NCBI GenBank assembly: GCA_021186555.1
Contig: JAJKFL010000013.1
Coordinates: 42,670,644-42,734,643 of the forward strand
Direction: 5' to 3'
Source of the DNA: Reticulitermes speratus
Taxonomy: Eukaryota > Arthropoda > Insecta > Blattodea > Rhinotermitidae
DNA: 64,000 nucleotides
The notes under the pieces were generated by a model. The model ran no database searches, was not told the origin of the DNA, and worked only from the letters and a program-made list of their open reading frames with translations. The translations under genes were made by a program, and so were the position numbers. This document shows, in pieces, positions 11,314 through 20,110 of the stretch (position 1 is its first letter; each line of letters begins with the position of its first letter).

Positions 11314-11866
11314 CATTCATTCTGCAGTCTGTCTTACGACAGGTCCGTAGCCTCTTCCAAAGCGAGTTCTCCACAGGGTGCGATCTAGTGCTTCCTCTTT
11401 CAATTTCCAATATCTTTTCTTTTCCTTAAGTTCATCCAGCAGCTGCTTACGTCTTCTCCCTCGTCGTCCCGTCATTTCTATCCTTCCTTCTAACGTTCCT
11501 TCAATCACATGTTTCAGAAGGCAGTTTCTACGCAAGATGTGACCAATCCAGTTAGCCTTTCTTCTTTTTATTGTATGTACGATATTCCTCTCCTCCTTCA
11601 CTCTGTGTAATACTTCTTCATTTCTCACACGATCGGTCCAACTGATCTTCTCCATTCTTCTCCAGCACCACATATCAAAACTTTCCAGATACTTCCGATC
11701 TACTTTCCCAAGTGTCCACGTTTCAGCACCACACAAAGCTACGCTCCAAATGTAGCACTTTACTAGTTTCTTCCTTAAATTTAAGTGCAGTTTGCTGGTG
11801 AAAAGATTTTTCTTCTTGTTGAATGCTGCTATCGAGAATTGCCATGGCAAAAGCAGCATTCAAAAG
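11314..11866 (-). mobile_element. RTE-like non-LTR retrotransposon, 5'-truncated, with TSD
   Basis: A perfect 12-bp TSD, CATTGTTCCGTT, lies at 11302-11313 and 11867-11878. The insert holds the 3' end of a non-LTR retrotransposon on the minus strand. After the stop codon only a short ATGAATGA-type tail follows, with no poly(A), as is usual in the RTE group. At the truncated 5' end the bases GAATGCTGCT (11821-11830) recur inverted as AGCAGCATTC (11852-11861); this small 5' inversion is typical of twin priming during LINE insertion. Confidence 0.85.
11317..11859 (-). pseudogene. C-terminal end of non-LTR retrotransposon reverse transcriptase ORF
   Basis: An uninterrupted 180-codon frame covers the region after the reverse transcriptase fingers and palm. 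Landmarks in order are LRKKLVKCYIWSVALCGAET (about residues 29-48), WTLGKVDRKYLESFDMWCWR, MEKISWTDRVRNEEVLHRV, WIGHILRR, and the basic run GRRGRRRKQLLDELKEKK before the C-terminal RTRFGRGYGPVVRQTAE. The GAETWTL and MWCWRRM motifs are hallmarks of this thumb/C-terminal region in insect RTE-like elements. The endonuclease and the catalytic YADD part are absent because of 5' truncation, so the first residues are not an authentic start. The intact frame suggests a fairly young insertion. Confidence 0.85.
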
Positions 11867-11983
11867 CATTGTTCCGTTAATAGAAAATAAATGCTCTTCA
11901 AGCTAAAATTAAAAAAAAAATCATTTGGAACTTCCCTCTTTAACGAACTTTAATGAGAAAATTATTGCATTTACTGAAAGTGT

Positions 11984-12138
11984 ATTTTTTTTTTCTTCTT
12001 TCTTTGTTTCTTACGTTCTTATTCTGAGCTCTTTCTGCCTACTCATTGTAGGTTTAGAGGGTTACAGTTGTACTTGATCACACTCAGTGACACACACACT
12101 CGGTAGGACTCCTCTGGACGAGGGATAAGCCCGTCGCT
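11984..12138 (-). mobile_element. SINE-A fragment (3' part, alpha tail)
   Basis: Read on the minus strand this matches the body and tail of SINE-A: CCTCTGGACGAG-type block, CTCGGTAGGACTCC, TGATCACACTCAGTG and the tail CCTACAATGAGTAGG, ending in an A-rich run (poly-T on the plus strand). The tRNA-like head is missing. Confidence 0.8.
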
Positions 12139-12559
12139 GAACTGTAAATTAAGATTTTGAATATGCGTTAATTACAGCAGATTTGAAAGCGTTTTAGATT
12201 CATAAATGAAGCTTTTTCATCTAAGATACACCAAGAATGTCGCTACTGTGATTTTTATTTTGACAACGGAGAAAAGAACAATACTTGTAATTAACGTACT
12301 GTGCTATTTTTATTACTGAAATTGAATTTAGGTGTTACGTTTCTGAGTTCCATTTTATAATTATAATTAATTGTTTTACTTGAAATAATTAATAACAAGA
12401 TGCGTAACTTTATTAGCGTCGAAATATCCGAGACTCATTACAAATTTCAGTAGTTTGACTGCACTCTAAATCAAGATGACTAGCTTATGCTAACTGCTGA
12501 AATCAATGCATGGACCTTCGTGAGGCGCTATTAAGTCGCTCGGATAGTCAAAAAATTCC
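12139..12559. other. Gene-free stretch
   Basis: AT-rich sequence. I see no gene or recognisable repeat. Confidence 0.4.
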
Positions 12560-12689
12560 CTGCTTTTTAAGGACCCGAATATTGTGATTTCAGGCTTCCG
12601 TCGCGGTGTAAATGAGATCGGCGCTCATTCGGGATAACCTGTCGGTGCCATCTTCAAGGGACAAACACCGCACCGAAAAACTCGGCCCC
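12560..12689 (-). repeat. Decayed hammerhead-like repeat fragment
   Basis: The minus strand reads CCCTTGAAGATGGCACCGA, then TTATCCCGAATGAG, then CTCATTTACACCGCGACGGA and AGCCTGAAATCAC. The first part resembles the element at 38882-38924 (CTTGAAGATGGGACC...TATCCCGAAAC). The second part recurs at 35331-35365 (CTCATTTACACCGCGGCGGA). The hammerhead core is broken: the GAAA is GAAT and an extra U interrupts CUGAAGA. Confidence 0.5.
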
Positions 12690-13132
12690 CACTGAAAGGA
12701 TTTTTATGAAATTTGGTATTAAATTATTTTTCGAAAATCTGTCGCGCAAATTCGAGTTTCTTTAAAATCTGACAAGAAAAACGCGTGTTTTACATGAAGA
12801 CCTATGGACGTTTATGATAATATATCGTCTAATTATTCCCAGAATGAGAAATGTTTCAGACAAAAGTTGTAGAAAAAATCAAAACACACATTTTATATGT
12901 ACTAACCTTTTTCCGAAATTCGTGCCGTTTATGAGATAATGTGGAAAAATATGGTAGAGCCAGACAGGCCACAGATGACAATATAATATGGAGCATGCGC
13001 TTTGCGTGCTGGATGTCTAAGGCAACAGACACACACTCGGGATATGTAATACCTATTGCTTTTCTACGACAACAATGGCTACGCGAACGCGCCTCAATAT
13101 TACGTAATACGTACATTGCCTGTCCTGTTTCT
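12690..13132 (+). mobile_element. AGGCGC-end repeat family, copy 1
   Basis: This shares long blocks with 21812-22339 (inverted), 55438-55912 and, more weakly, 45945-46322. Landmarks are CTCGGCCCCCACTG, TTACATGAAGACCTATGG, AAAACACACATTTTAT, GTGGAAAAATATGG, ACAGATGACAATATAATATG and AGACACACACTCGG. It ends in ACGCGAACGCGCCT, the inverse of the AGGCGCGTTCGC found at the other end of fuller copies. Here the left end is missing, replaced by the repeat at 12560-12689. It is a non-coding DNA-transposon-like family. Confidence 0.75.
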
Positions 13133-14072
13133 TCAGTGATCGAATATCTGTCCGACCTGTTTCGTTGACAGACAGAGTCACAGAGCTGATCATTTTCACA
13201 CTAGCCAGATGGTGTGTGTTCTATTGATTTGCAAGGTGTTGATGCCATGCAGTCTGTATCAACATTTCGAAGGAAGATACTGTCTTCGTTAGGGCTGAGT
13301 GGCTCAGGTCTCGCTGCTGCATGTTGCTGTTTGTCAAGCAAGTGCTTTATGAGTTCGAATATGAGCCTTGAGATGCGTCACCAATAGCCTCTCCTTTTTA
13401 CATATGGTCCTCATTATTCTCGCTTAACTGATAAGGCACATAAGTTCAAGTTACGACAGTTTAAACATGCTGGAGGAACCACAGACGTACACACAAAGCC
13501 TGACAGAAGGCTAAAAAGTTAGATGCAAGATTTCGGTCCTTATTGACAAGTTGACAACTGCTGGGAAGTTTTGATTCCTTTGACGCCGCAGTGCAAACAG
13601 AAGGGCCGGTGTAAATTACATTTATTTGTGCCTCATTGTCGTCTGCTTTATTAAAACATTCTAAAACTCAGCAAACTGACTTTTGGTTTCAATGTAATTC
13701 AAATTCAAATTGACTTACTTTAACGTCACAAATTCGTTTCTTAATAATGTTACAACATTTTTTAAAATTTTCTCTTTCCTATAGCACTGCGCTTTTAATT
13801 TAGATTTCCCTTCGAAGGTATTCATGGTATATTAATTGTTCTGTGCTGTTACCTTCTTCAGATTTCGAGTCTATATTTTAGCATTTTCCTGTTTGACCTT
13901 TATTTCCTTGTTTTTGAATTTCAGATGAGGCTTCTTGAGAGTTGGGTATAGTTTAGTGATTATAGTTCATAACTAGGATTATTACGAACTTGGTCGTTAT
14001 TTGAAACTATTTCGTCTAATCTTACACAACACTCTGTTAGTAAGTTTAGCCTAACCAAATACTGTAATGTCT
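13133..14072. other. Gene-free stretch
   Basis: No gene is seen. A decayed tRNA-like patch (GGGCTGAGTGGCTCAGGTCT with GAGTTCGAATATGAG further on) at about 13288-13375 may be an old SINE head. Confidence 0.4.
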
Positions 14073-14124
14073 TGTGTTCAAAAATCACCAACTAATGCAC
14101 ATAAACTTTTTCACAATCGTTTAT

Positions 14125-14168
14125 TCTTAAAATTCCTCTATACGTATTTCGGTGGTTTAAACCACCAT
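14125..14168 (-). ncRNA. Hammerhead-like motif, left arm of B
   Basis: The minus-strand copy of the motif described at 14581-14624, with the same sequence in every core position. Confidence 0.5.
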
Positions 14169-14580
14169 CTTCAGGGGGTCGTGGAGATTAATATGCATAG
14201 ACTTATAGTTATTACATATATGGTTACATTCATATATGTAGAATATGAGTGGGCTAGTATTGCTCACTTCGTACAGTATGTAAAATTATGTAAAATTACT
14301 ATAAAATGAATTAAAGGCTGTTAAAATGATTACATAGTTTGTAGTTTTCCTGAAAATTATTGGCAGTTTGGCCTTGTAGTAAGGTGGTCAAACTGCCAAT
14401 AATTTTCAGGAAAACTACAAACTATGTAATCATTTTAACAGCCTTTAATTCATTTTATAGTAATTTTACATAATTTTACATACTGTACGAAGTGAGCAAT
14501 ACTAGCCCACTCATATTCTACATATATAAATATAACCATATATGTAATAACTATAAGTCTATGCATAATAATCTCTACGA

Positions 14581-14624
14581 CCCCCTGAAGATGGTGGTTT
14601 AAACCACCGAAATACGTATAGAGG
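14581..14624 (+). ncRNA. Hammerhead-like motif, right arm of B
   Basis: The order is CCCC, CTGAAGA (fits CUGANGA), an extra T, helix II GGTGG/CCACC with loop TTTAAA, GAAA, minimal helix III with loop ACGT, then ATA and GAGG. Helix I would pair CCCC with GAGG with one mismatch. Core residues fit a type I hammerhead with a very short helix III, as described for Penelope-like elements. The T between A9 and helix II departs from the strict consensus, so cleavage is not assured. Confidence 0.5.
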
Positions 14625-14685
14625 AATTTTAAGAATAAACTATTGTGAAAAAGTTTATGTGTATTAGTTGGTGTTTATTGAACAC

Positions 14686-15315
14686 ATCTCATTCGAAAAT
14701 GCTCGGTAGACACAGCGTTAAGTGCTGTAATGTTTTGTATTCTTACCTAACATTTCAGCAATCACATCCGCAAGATAGCCGAAGCGTGATCGTTGAAAGC
14801 TTCACTGCTCTGAGGCTTAGTACCATTAAGTTTTGGGACGTGCCGACAAAAACAGGAATAAAAAGTGTAGGATGTTCAGCCCTTGAATATGACCAAGGAC
14901 ATTAATTAAGGGAGATGTTTATTGGTGTTGGCAAGTAATGTTAAGGGTGTCGTTTGATGGGGCAAATATATATTTCTTAAAAGCCCGTCGTAATCCATAA
15001 AGTGTTAATGGAACATGAAAACACTTTATGCGGCTGTAGTCGATACGCGGTATAAAAACCGAGGGATGTGTATAGCGGAAAAAAAAAAGAGATACCGAAT
15101 CCTAAAATGGCTAGAGAAAGCGTGACGATATAAATAAGGCAGTAGGCAACGAGAATGTGTGTAAATATGACAGTTAAATATTGCTGTACAAGAACATGTA
15201 GCTAAAGTTAAACGCATGGCATGTCACAGAACAAAATTTGGGATAAACTGTAACATTGGGTTCCAAGTAATTTTGAAAATATTGGAAAAACTAAACAATA
15301 GAGAAAGTATTGAAA
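14686..15315. other. Gene-free stretch between two palindromes
   Basis: No gene or repeat family is recognised. Confidence 0.4.
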
Positions 15316-15429
15316 GAAGAATGAGGTTAATTTTTTTTATATTAGTCTCACCGTGCATATTTCACAGTTCACTGTTCATAAAACACCAACAAAATGCACT
15401 TCACTTTACCACTTTGTTATTTCACTAGA

Positions 15430-15473
15430 CCCCTACATATGTTTCGGTTTATGCAAAAACCATCATCAGGGGG
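15430..15473 (-). ncRNA. Hammerhead-like motif, left arm of C
   Basis: The inverted copy of the motif at 15957-16000. All core positions are identical, and the helix I strands CCCC/GGGG are both kept. Confidence 0.55.
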
Positions 15474-15956
15474 TTTTCAAAACTACATATATTTACATCC
15501 AATGGTATTTCTGTCCTTATTGTTACGCAATATCTTAGTGTTCAATTGCCATTCACTTATAAAATCAGTTTTAAATCAGAGTTGTTTGAAAAACGTATAT
15601 AGACGCACCAAGTATAAAATTGTTGAGAATTCGTTAAAATTCGTGTCGAGAAGGTAAAATGTAAAACGGTAAAACGCTGCAGTACGATCGCTGTGTTACA
15701 TCTGGCTATTACTTGTTGTTGGTACCAGATGTAACACAGCGATCGTACTGCAGCGTTTTACCATTTTACATTTTATCTTCTCAACACGAATTTTAACAAA
15801 TTCTCAACAATTTTATACTTGGTGCGTCTATATACGTTTTTCAAACAACTCTGATTTTAAACTGATTTTATAAGTGAATGGCAATTGAACACTAAGATAT
15901 TGCGTAACAATAAGGACAGAAATACCTTTGGATGTAAATACATGTAGTTTTGAGAA

Positions 15957-16000
15957 CCCCCTGATGATGGTTTTTGCATAAACCGAAACATATGTAGGGG
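15957..16000 (+). ncRNA. Hammerhead-like motif, right arm of C
   Basis: Best copy of the window. CCCC, CTGATGA, an extra T, helix II GGTTT/AAACC around TTGCAT, GAAA, then C-ATAT-G giving a two-pair helix III (A15.1-U16.1 and C-G), then A17 and GGGG. Helix I CCCC/GGGG is extended by one A-U pair. The predicted cleavage is after A at 15996. Everything but the additional U after the CUGAUGA box follows the type I hammerhead consensus. The same U is present in all copies, so it is a family feature and not decay of one copy. Confidence 0.58.
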
Positions 16001-16089
16001 TCTGTTGAAATATAACAAAGTGGTAAAGTGAAGTGCATTTTGTTGGTGTTTAATGAACAGTGAAGAATGAGGTTAATTGTGAAATTAAG

Positions 16090-16380
16090 GTAAAAGGTAA
16101 AGTTGACCTCTCCACGCCATGAAGGCCTTTAGGGGGAGTAGAGGTATAGCTCCACTCATTTTTAACCTCGTCACTAGATTGTGGCAAGTGGTTAGCTTCA
16201 CGCCTCGGCCGCTTTACACCCGGGGAAAGAACTCCGGTATCCATTAAATGGGAGGCTGGATGGGCCCTAGAGCCGGTCTGGACGTTGTTTAGGCAAAGAA
16301 AAAACTCTTACCCTACCAGGATAAGAACCCCAGACCATCTAGCCCATAGCCTAGTCGTATACCGCTACGCTACCCCACCT
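16090..16380 (-). mobile_element. SINE-D copy 3
   Basis: Full-length but diverged D element. From left to right on the plus strand: GTAAAGTTGACCTCTCCACG, CCATGAAGGCC, TTTAACCTCGTCACTAGATT, CCGCTTTACACCCGGGGAAA, AGCCGGTCTGGACG, and the degenerate tRNA-like head at 16310-16375. It begins about 12 bases beyond the TSD of the fold-back element at 15333. Confidence 0.82.
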
Positions 16381-16448
16381 GTGGTGAAATTAAGAGAAGA
16401 ATAAATTCATTAGATACTTCTCGTCACGTCACTACGTCAGATGTTAAT

Positions 16449-16620
16449 CGCCCGTGCCGTGGCTCAGACAGTTGCTACACGCTCTCACGGCGGAGGATTG
16501 GGCTGCCTCCGCGACCACCTTTTGCGCGATTTGTGGTGAATTGTGTAACACGGGGACAGGTGTTTCTCCTACTTCTTCAGTTTTCCTCTGTCATTATCAT
16601 TCCACCAATGCTCAATACTA
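16449..16620 (+). mobile_element. SINE-B copy 1, decayed
   Basis: This begins CGCCCGTGCCGTGGCTCAGA, matching the A-box region of SINE-B (GTGCCATGGCTCAGGCGGTT). It then keeps ATTTGTGGTG and CACGGGGACAGGTGTTTCTCC from the body. The B-box is ruined by rearrangement (GATTGGGCTGCCTCC). Confidence 0.65.
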
Positions 16621-16679
16621 ATTAATTTCAATTCACGTACCATCAATGATTTGTAAATTGGAAAATTGTAAATGACACG

Positions 16680-16955
16680 GCCGATCCCAGTGGCCGAGCG
16701 GTCTAAGGCATGGGTCTGCGGCCGCTCGCTTGCTGGGATTGCGGGTTCGAATCCCGCCGGGGGGCATGGATATCTGCTTCTTGTGAGTGTTGTGAGTTGC
16801 CAGGTAGAGGTCTCTGCGTCGGGCCGATCCCGTTTTCAGAGACGTCCTGCCGAGTGTGTGTGTATGACTGAGTATGATCACGTGCTACAATAAACCTCTA
16901 CACCTACAAGGAGTAGGGAGAAAGAGGTCAGAAAAAGAAGGAAAGAAAGAAACTA
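16680..16955 (+). mobile_element. SINE-A copy 1 (Leu-tRNA-like head, alpha tail)
   Basis: Head: GCCGATCCCAGTGGCCGAGC with A-box TGGCCGAGCGGTCTAAGGC, which resembles leucine tRNAs, and B-box GGGTTCGAATCCCGCC. Body: CATGGATATCTGCTTCTTGT, GAGTGTTGTGAGTTGCCAGG, TAGAGGTCTCTGCGTCGGG, GACGTCCTGCCGAGTGTG. Tail alpha: CCTCTACACCTACAAGGAGT, then a GAAAGAAAG-rich end. The length and the two Pol III boxes support a SINE rather than a tRNA gene. Confidence 0.9.
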
Positions 16956-17468
16956 AATGAAAAGTCTCTCTTCTGTCTCAGACATTAATTACATGTGATA
17001 GTGCGAGAATATGCTCGTTATTGTGTTAGACCTGTTATCATGAAGCTTTTTTGTTGGGGATTTGAGCTTTATATACGACGACAAATTTAATGAAAGGCAG
17101 TATTAATTTCAGTAAAATAACATTTGCTCTTAATTTAAGCAATCCAAATGACATTTCTTGTACTTATATGTAATTAATACTAAACTGCAAGTCGCTTTTT
17201 GTAGTGAAAGTAAAATTGGTAGAAAATAGTACTGAGAAAAGTTCGGATTTAAGGCACTTTGGAAATGCAAATTTTCAGGTACTTTTATAAAGGGAGTATT
17301 TGTGCCTAATTTTATTATTGTCCAGCCTGGAATACGGTTAGCCTTCACTGTGAGGTTTTGAGATAATTAAACGCGCTTTGAAATGCTGTTTATATTTGTC
17401 TACGTTTTCAGTGGAATTTGTGAATGAATTTGTTGAGCACTTAACCTGTCTAATGACCATTTCGGAAG
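16956..17468. other. Gene-free stretch
   Basis: AT-rich sequence without recognisable feature. Confidence 0.4.
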
Positions 17469-17470
17469 TA

Positions 17471-17818
17471 CAGTGATACCTCGGCTAACGAAGATAATTC
17501 GTTCCGGAATCACATTCGTTAGCCGAAATCTTCGTTAGCCGAAACGTGAGCAACTTTCTGTTTCCCTTGGGTTTGTCGCTTACTTTTTTTGGTTGGTGGG
17601 TCTCCCCTATGTGATGTGGTCAGCTCATCTCTTTGTCACACACATACAGACGGAAAAGATAAGCTCCTGGAATGGCCCGACCGTTCATGTTTGCTGCTTT
17701 ATGTTAGCGCGAGCATCCACTAAAACATTCGTTAGCCGAGTCCGAAAAACAGCGAAAAAAAATCTTCGTTAGCCGAAAAATTCGTTAGCAGGGTCACTCG
17801 TTAGCCGAGGTATCACTG
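17471..17818. mobile_element. Pogo/Tigger-like MITE with TA target site
   Basis: Terminal inverted repeats CAGTGATACCTCGGCTAACG (left) and its inverse CGTTAGCCGAGGTATCACTG (right), with TA at 17469-17470 and 17819-17820. Sub-terminal copies of TTCGTTAGCCGA repeat on both strands inside (about 17518-17543 and 17728-17800). These are possible transposase-binding repeats. There is no coding frame; 348 bp in total. The pogo-like label rests on the CAGT...CCTCGG terminus. Confidence 0.85.
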
Positions 17819-18085
17819 TATACAGCTTCTGTGGTATAGTTGATTACAAAACAACACGCAATTTCCGTTAGGGATGCAGAAAAGTATGGGATGAGCTCAT
17901 GTCTGCTTAGTCACAATTTCATAAACCAATTATGGGGCAATTAAAAAATTCTTAAACGAACCTATTAGCCCTATGCCGAAGGTTTGCAGTGAAACATAAT
18001 TCCTATAGGTACCAAAGGTTTCTGGAACCAGACTGCAGGACTTGTAAAGACAGTGTACAATTTTACGTTCGTACTGAGATTGGCT

Positions 18086-18398
18086 GGGACACGCGGTGGC
18101 GCAGTTGGTTGAGGCACTACGCTACAAACCGGAACGTCGCGGTTTCGATTCCCGATGGTGTCATTGGAATTAATTCCTTGACATAATCGTTTCGGTCGCA
18201 CTATGGCCCTGGGGTCGACTCAGCCTCTAACAGAAATGAGTACCAGGAATATTTCCTGGGGGGTTAAAGGCGGCCGGTGCGTAGGGCTGACAACCTTACC
18301 ACCTTCATGTGCCGATTGTCTATAAATCTGACAGCCTCAACCTCCTGGACCCCTACGGGCCTGTCTAGGCCTGTAATTGGATTGCTTTACCTTTACCT
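18086..18398 (+). mobile_element. SINE-C copy 1 with 14-bp TSD
   Basis: TSD TACTGAGATTGGCT at 18072-18085 and 18399-18412. Head: GGGACACGCGGTGGCGCAGT with A-box-like GTGGCGCAGTTGGTTGAGGC and B-box GGTTTCGATTCCCG. Body: AATCGTTTCGGTCGCACTAT, GACTCAGCCTCTAACAGAAA, GGCGGCCGGTGCGTAGGGCT, ending in CTTTACCTTTACC simple repeats, the usual short tail of a LINE-mobilised SINE. Confidence 0.92.
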
Positions 18399-18412
18399 TA
18401 CTGAGATTGGCT

Positions 18413-19750
18413 TTGAGATGAGCGGAATGATTGCATTTCAGAGGTAGGGAGATACTTCTATGAAGGGAGGGAAAGGAGATATTTCACTTCGGCTTTTGAA
18501 GTTTGTGCTTGTCTGGTGTCTGTATCTCGTGGGTCCACCCCCCAAACAAGTAACTGCTCATATACATTCAAATGGTTTGTTTGCGCACCGCTGTACCGGT
18601 GGAGGGCAGCACTGAATAGTAACTTTACTACAATTTGTGACGGGGGTTGGACTGATCAATATTTCATCCCCTTGTAGATAGTAAGGTAGGGGTTGATGTT
18701 ACCACATAGGCGGTGTTGGTGGACCTGCGTCTCTTTCAGTGACTCGCGCTCCACTCACTGACAGTCAACTGTCGCGTTCTGAAGGCGGGAACGAGCTCAG
18801 TTGTCACCATGGTTGCAGTTGCCATTGTTGTATTTTGGTGCTTCTGGTGGTGTTTATAGTTCTTATTATCGTTATGGGGCAGTTCATGGGAGAATCATAA
18901 CCATATCAAGCAGGTAAAAGTGTGCATGCTTACAGTTCACAATGGTGAGTACTTACGTCGGGAAAGTACCCAAAACTTTTGGTGTTAAGAACTTGTTACA
19001 TTCATGTGAATAAGCGAGCAAGTACACAGTAAGTGACTTCTCAGATTATTAAGTTCACTTTCCTTGGACTCGTAGCTTGTTTTTTTTTTCGTAAATATGT
19101 TACGTCACAGGTGCTGGTTTTGTTCTCTACAAGTAAATAACTGTAGGCAATGTAAAATAATATATTGTCGGGAGTCTGTAACATTTTGTGATATCTTATT
19201 AATGCCACTCATCGTCCATAAGTAATCGGTATGTCTTCGAGTTTATTGCAATGTTCAGCAGTCTTTCTGCACCTTATAACCATGCATCGGTCACACTCAT
19301 TTCGACGATTAAATTCGCTTCATCATCGGCAAAAAAAAAACTTTGTTATTCTAATTAATACGTGTTTGTTAGTTAGTTAATTTCTTTTTCAGTTGTATTC
19401 TTTGATGTGTTTTTTGTCGTTATTTGTCCAACCTCTTTTGCGATCAAAATTCAGAATTCAGTACTGCAGTTAGTTTCCATTGGCCCTGCTATCTATAAAT
19501 AACATACCTAAGCGCGTGACAGTTTCACGAGAAAATAAAATAAATGGCCTTGAAGCCTTCAATGCACGTAAAAGTACAGAAAAGCTGAAGATTTTCAGCA
19601 GCTTTATTACTTTTCCTGTGTGCTTACTGCGCTTTAAATATTGCCGTCTCCATGCGCCAAAAGGCCAAAAATATTTCTACTTTCGAGGAGTGAAAATGTC
19701 ATTATTTACTCCGAAAGTAACAAGAATCAGAACAAAGCTCTAAGTTTTGT
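18413..19750. other. Stretch without confident gene; GC-richer patch at 18.69-18.92 kb
   Basis: Mostly featureless. The patch at about 18690-18920 is richer in CG dinucleotides than its surroundings and has TCAGTG and CTCAGTTG, which resemble insect initiator sequences. It also holds a 16-codon frame with a strong start context (18809-18859) and possible donors CAG/GTAAAA (18914) and ATG/GTGAGT (about 18944). Taken together this could be a 5' exon, but no partner is seen. Confidence 0.3.
18809..18859 (+). other. Very short hydrophobic ORF, possible leader
   Basis: ATG in the context GTCACCATGG begins MVAVAIVVFWCFWWCL and stops. The peptide is almost entirely hydrophobic with three tryptophans. 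A chance frame is the default explanation; an upstream ORF in a 5' exon is the alternative. Confidence 0.15.
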
Positions 19751-19857
19751 GGGAAGTTACGCCATATCGACCGGTAAATAGTCACAGACACTTAGAAGGA
19801 TAGTGGTGCCTTCGAAACGTCGGTAATTATTTATCAGTCGACACGGCGTAACCTTCC
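19751..19857 (+). repeat. Small fold-back with hammerhead 3' half
   Basis: Arms GAAGTTACGCCATATCGACC (left, about 19754) and GTCGACACGGCGTAACCTTC (right, about 19838) are inverted copies over about 30 bp with few mismatches. Between them is CCTTCGAAACGTCGGTAATT, i.e. GAAAC, four bases and GUA, the 3' half of the hammerhead-like core. The CUGANGA half is degenerate (CTTAGAAGGA). Confidence 0.6.
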
Positions 19858-20110
19858 TGCAGACTTGAAAATCTTCAGAAGAACCGCCGTGAGAGCTCCG
19901 TAAATTGAAAGAATCAGAACGTTGTAATTACGTTGCAGTGTGCAGTCACAGATCTTAATAACATGCTTGTTGTGATTTGCAGCTTTCAGTCGAGAGTTCT
20001 TACACACGGTTGCAGTTTTATCCTAAGGTAAATTAACAAAAGTTTTAAAAATTGTGTAAGCTGAAGTCAATATGCCGCAAGTTTAATTATTTAGATTGCA
20101 TTAACTGAGT

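Larger units (their letters stand above)
14073..14685. mobile_element. Fold-back element B (613-bp palindrome)
   Basis: The left arm 14073-14373 and right arm 14386-14685 are near-perfect inverted copies around a 12-base spacer. Outer ends read TGTGTTCAA and TTGAACACA. Each arm carries a hammerhead-like motif pointing outwards (minus strand at left, plus strand at right). Next to each arm end is CACCAACTAATGCACATAAA, akin to CACCAACAAAATGCACTTCA in the element at 15333-16061, so the two are relatives with diverged interiors. There is no coding capacity. A transcript through it would form a 300-bp hairpin. Confidence 0.88.
15333..16061 (-). mobile_element. Fold-back element C (729 bp, two hammerhead-like motifs, 17-bp TSD)
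   Basis: A perfect 17-bp direct repeat, GAAGAATGAGGTTAATT, flanks the insert at 15316-15332 and 16062-16078. Inside, arms 15368-15704 and 15725-16064 (the outermost few bases merge with the TSD) are about 95 percent identical inverted copies with a spacer of about 20 bases. Only the left side has the extra tail TATTAGTCTCACCGTGCATA, the inverse of the tail seen to the right of the elements at 6273-6450 and 59286-59485. That sets the orientation as minus. Each arm has a full hammerhead-like motif. No protein is encoded, so mobilisation would need an enzyme in trans, plausibly of the Penelope type. Confidence 0.88.

Noticed and set aside
16690..16755. tRNA-Leu gene (and similar tRNA-like stretches at 32742, 36805, 47633, 62388 and inverted at 20500, 32059, 39246, 47157)
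   Set aside because: Each continues into the same SINE body with a tail and often a TSD, and the acceptor stem does not close. They are SINE heads.
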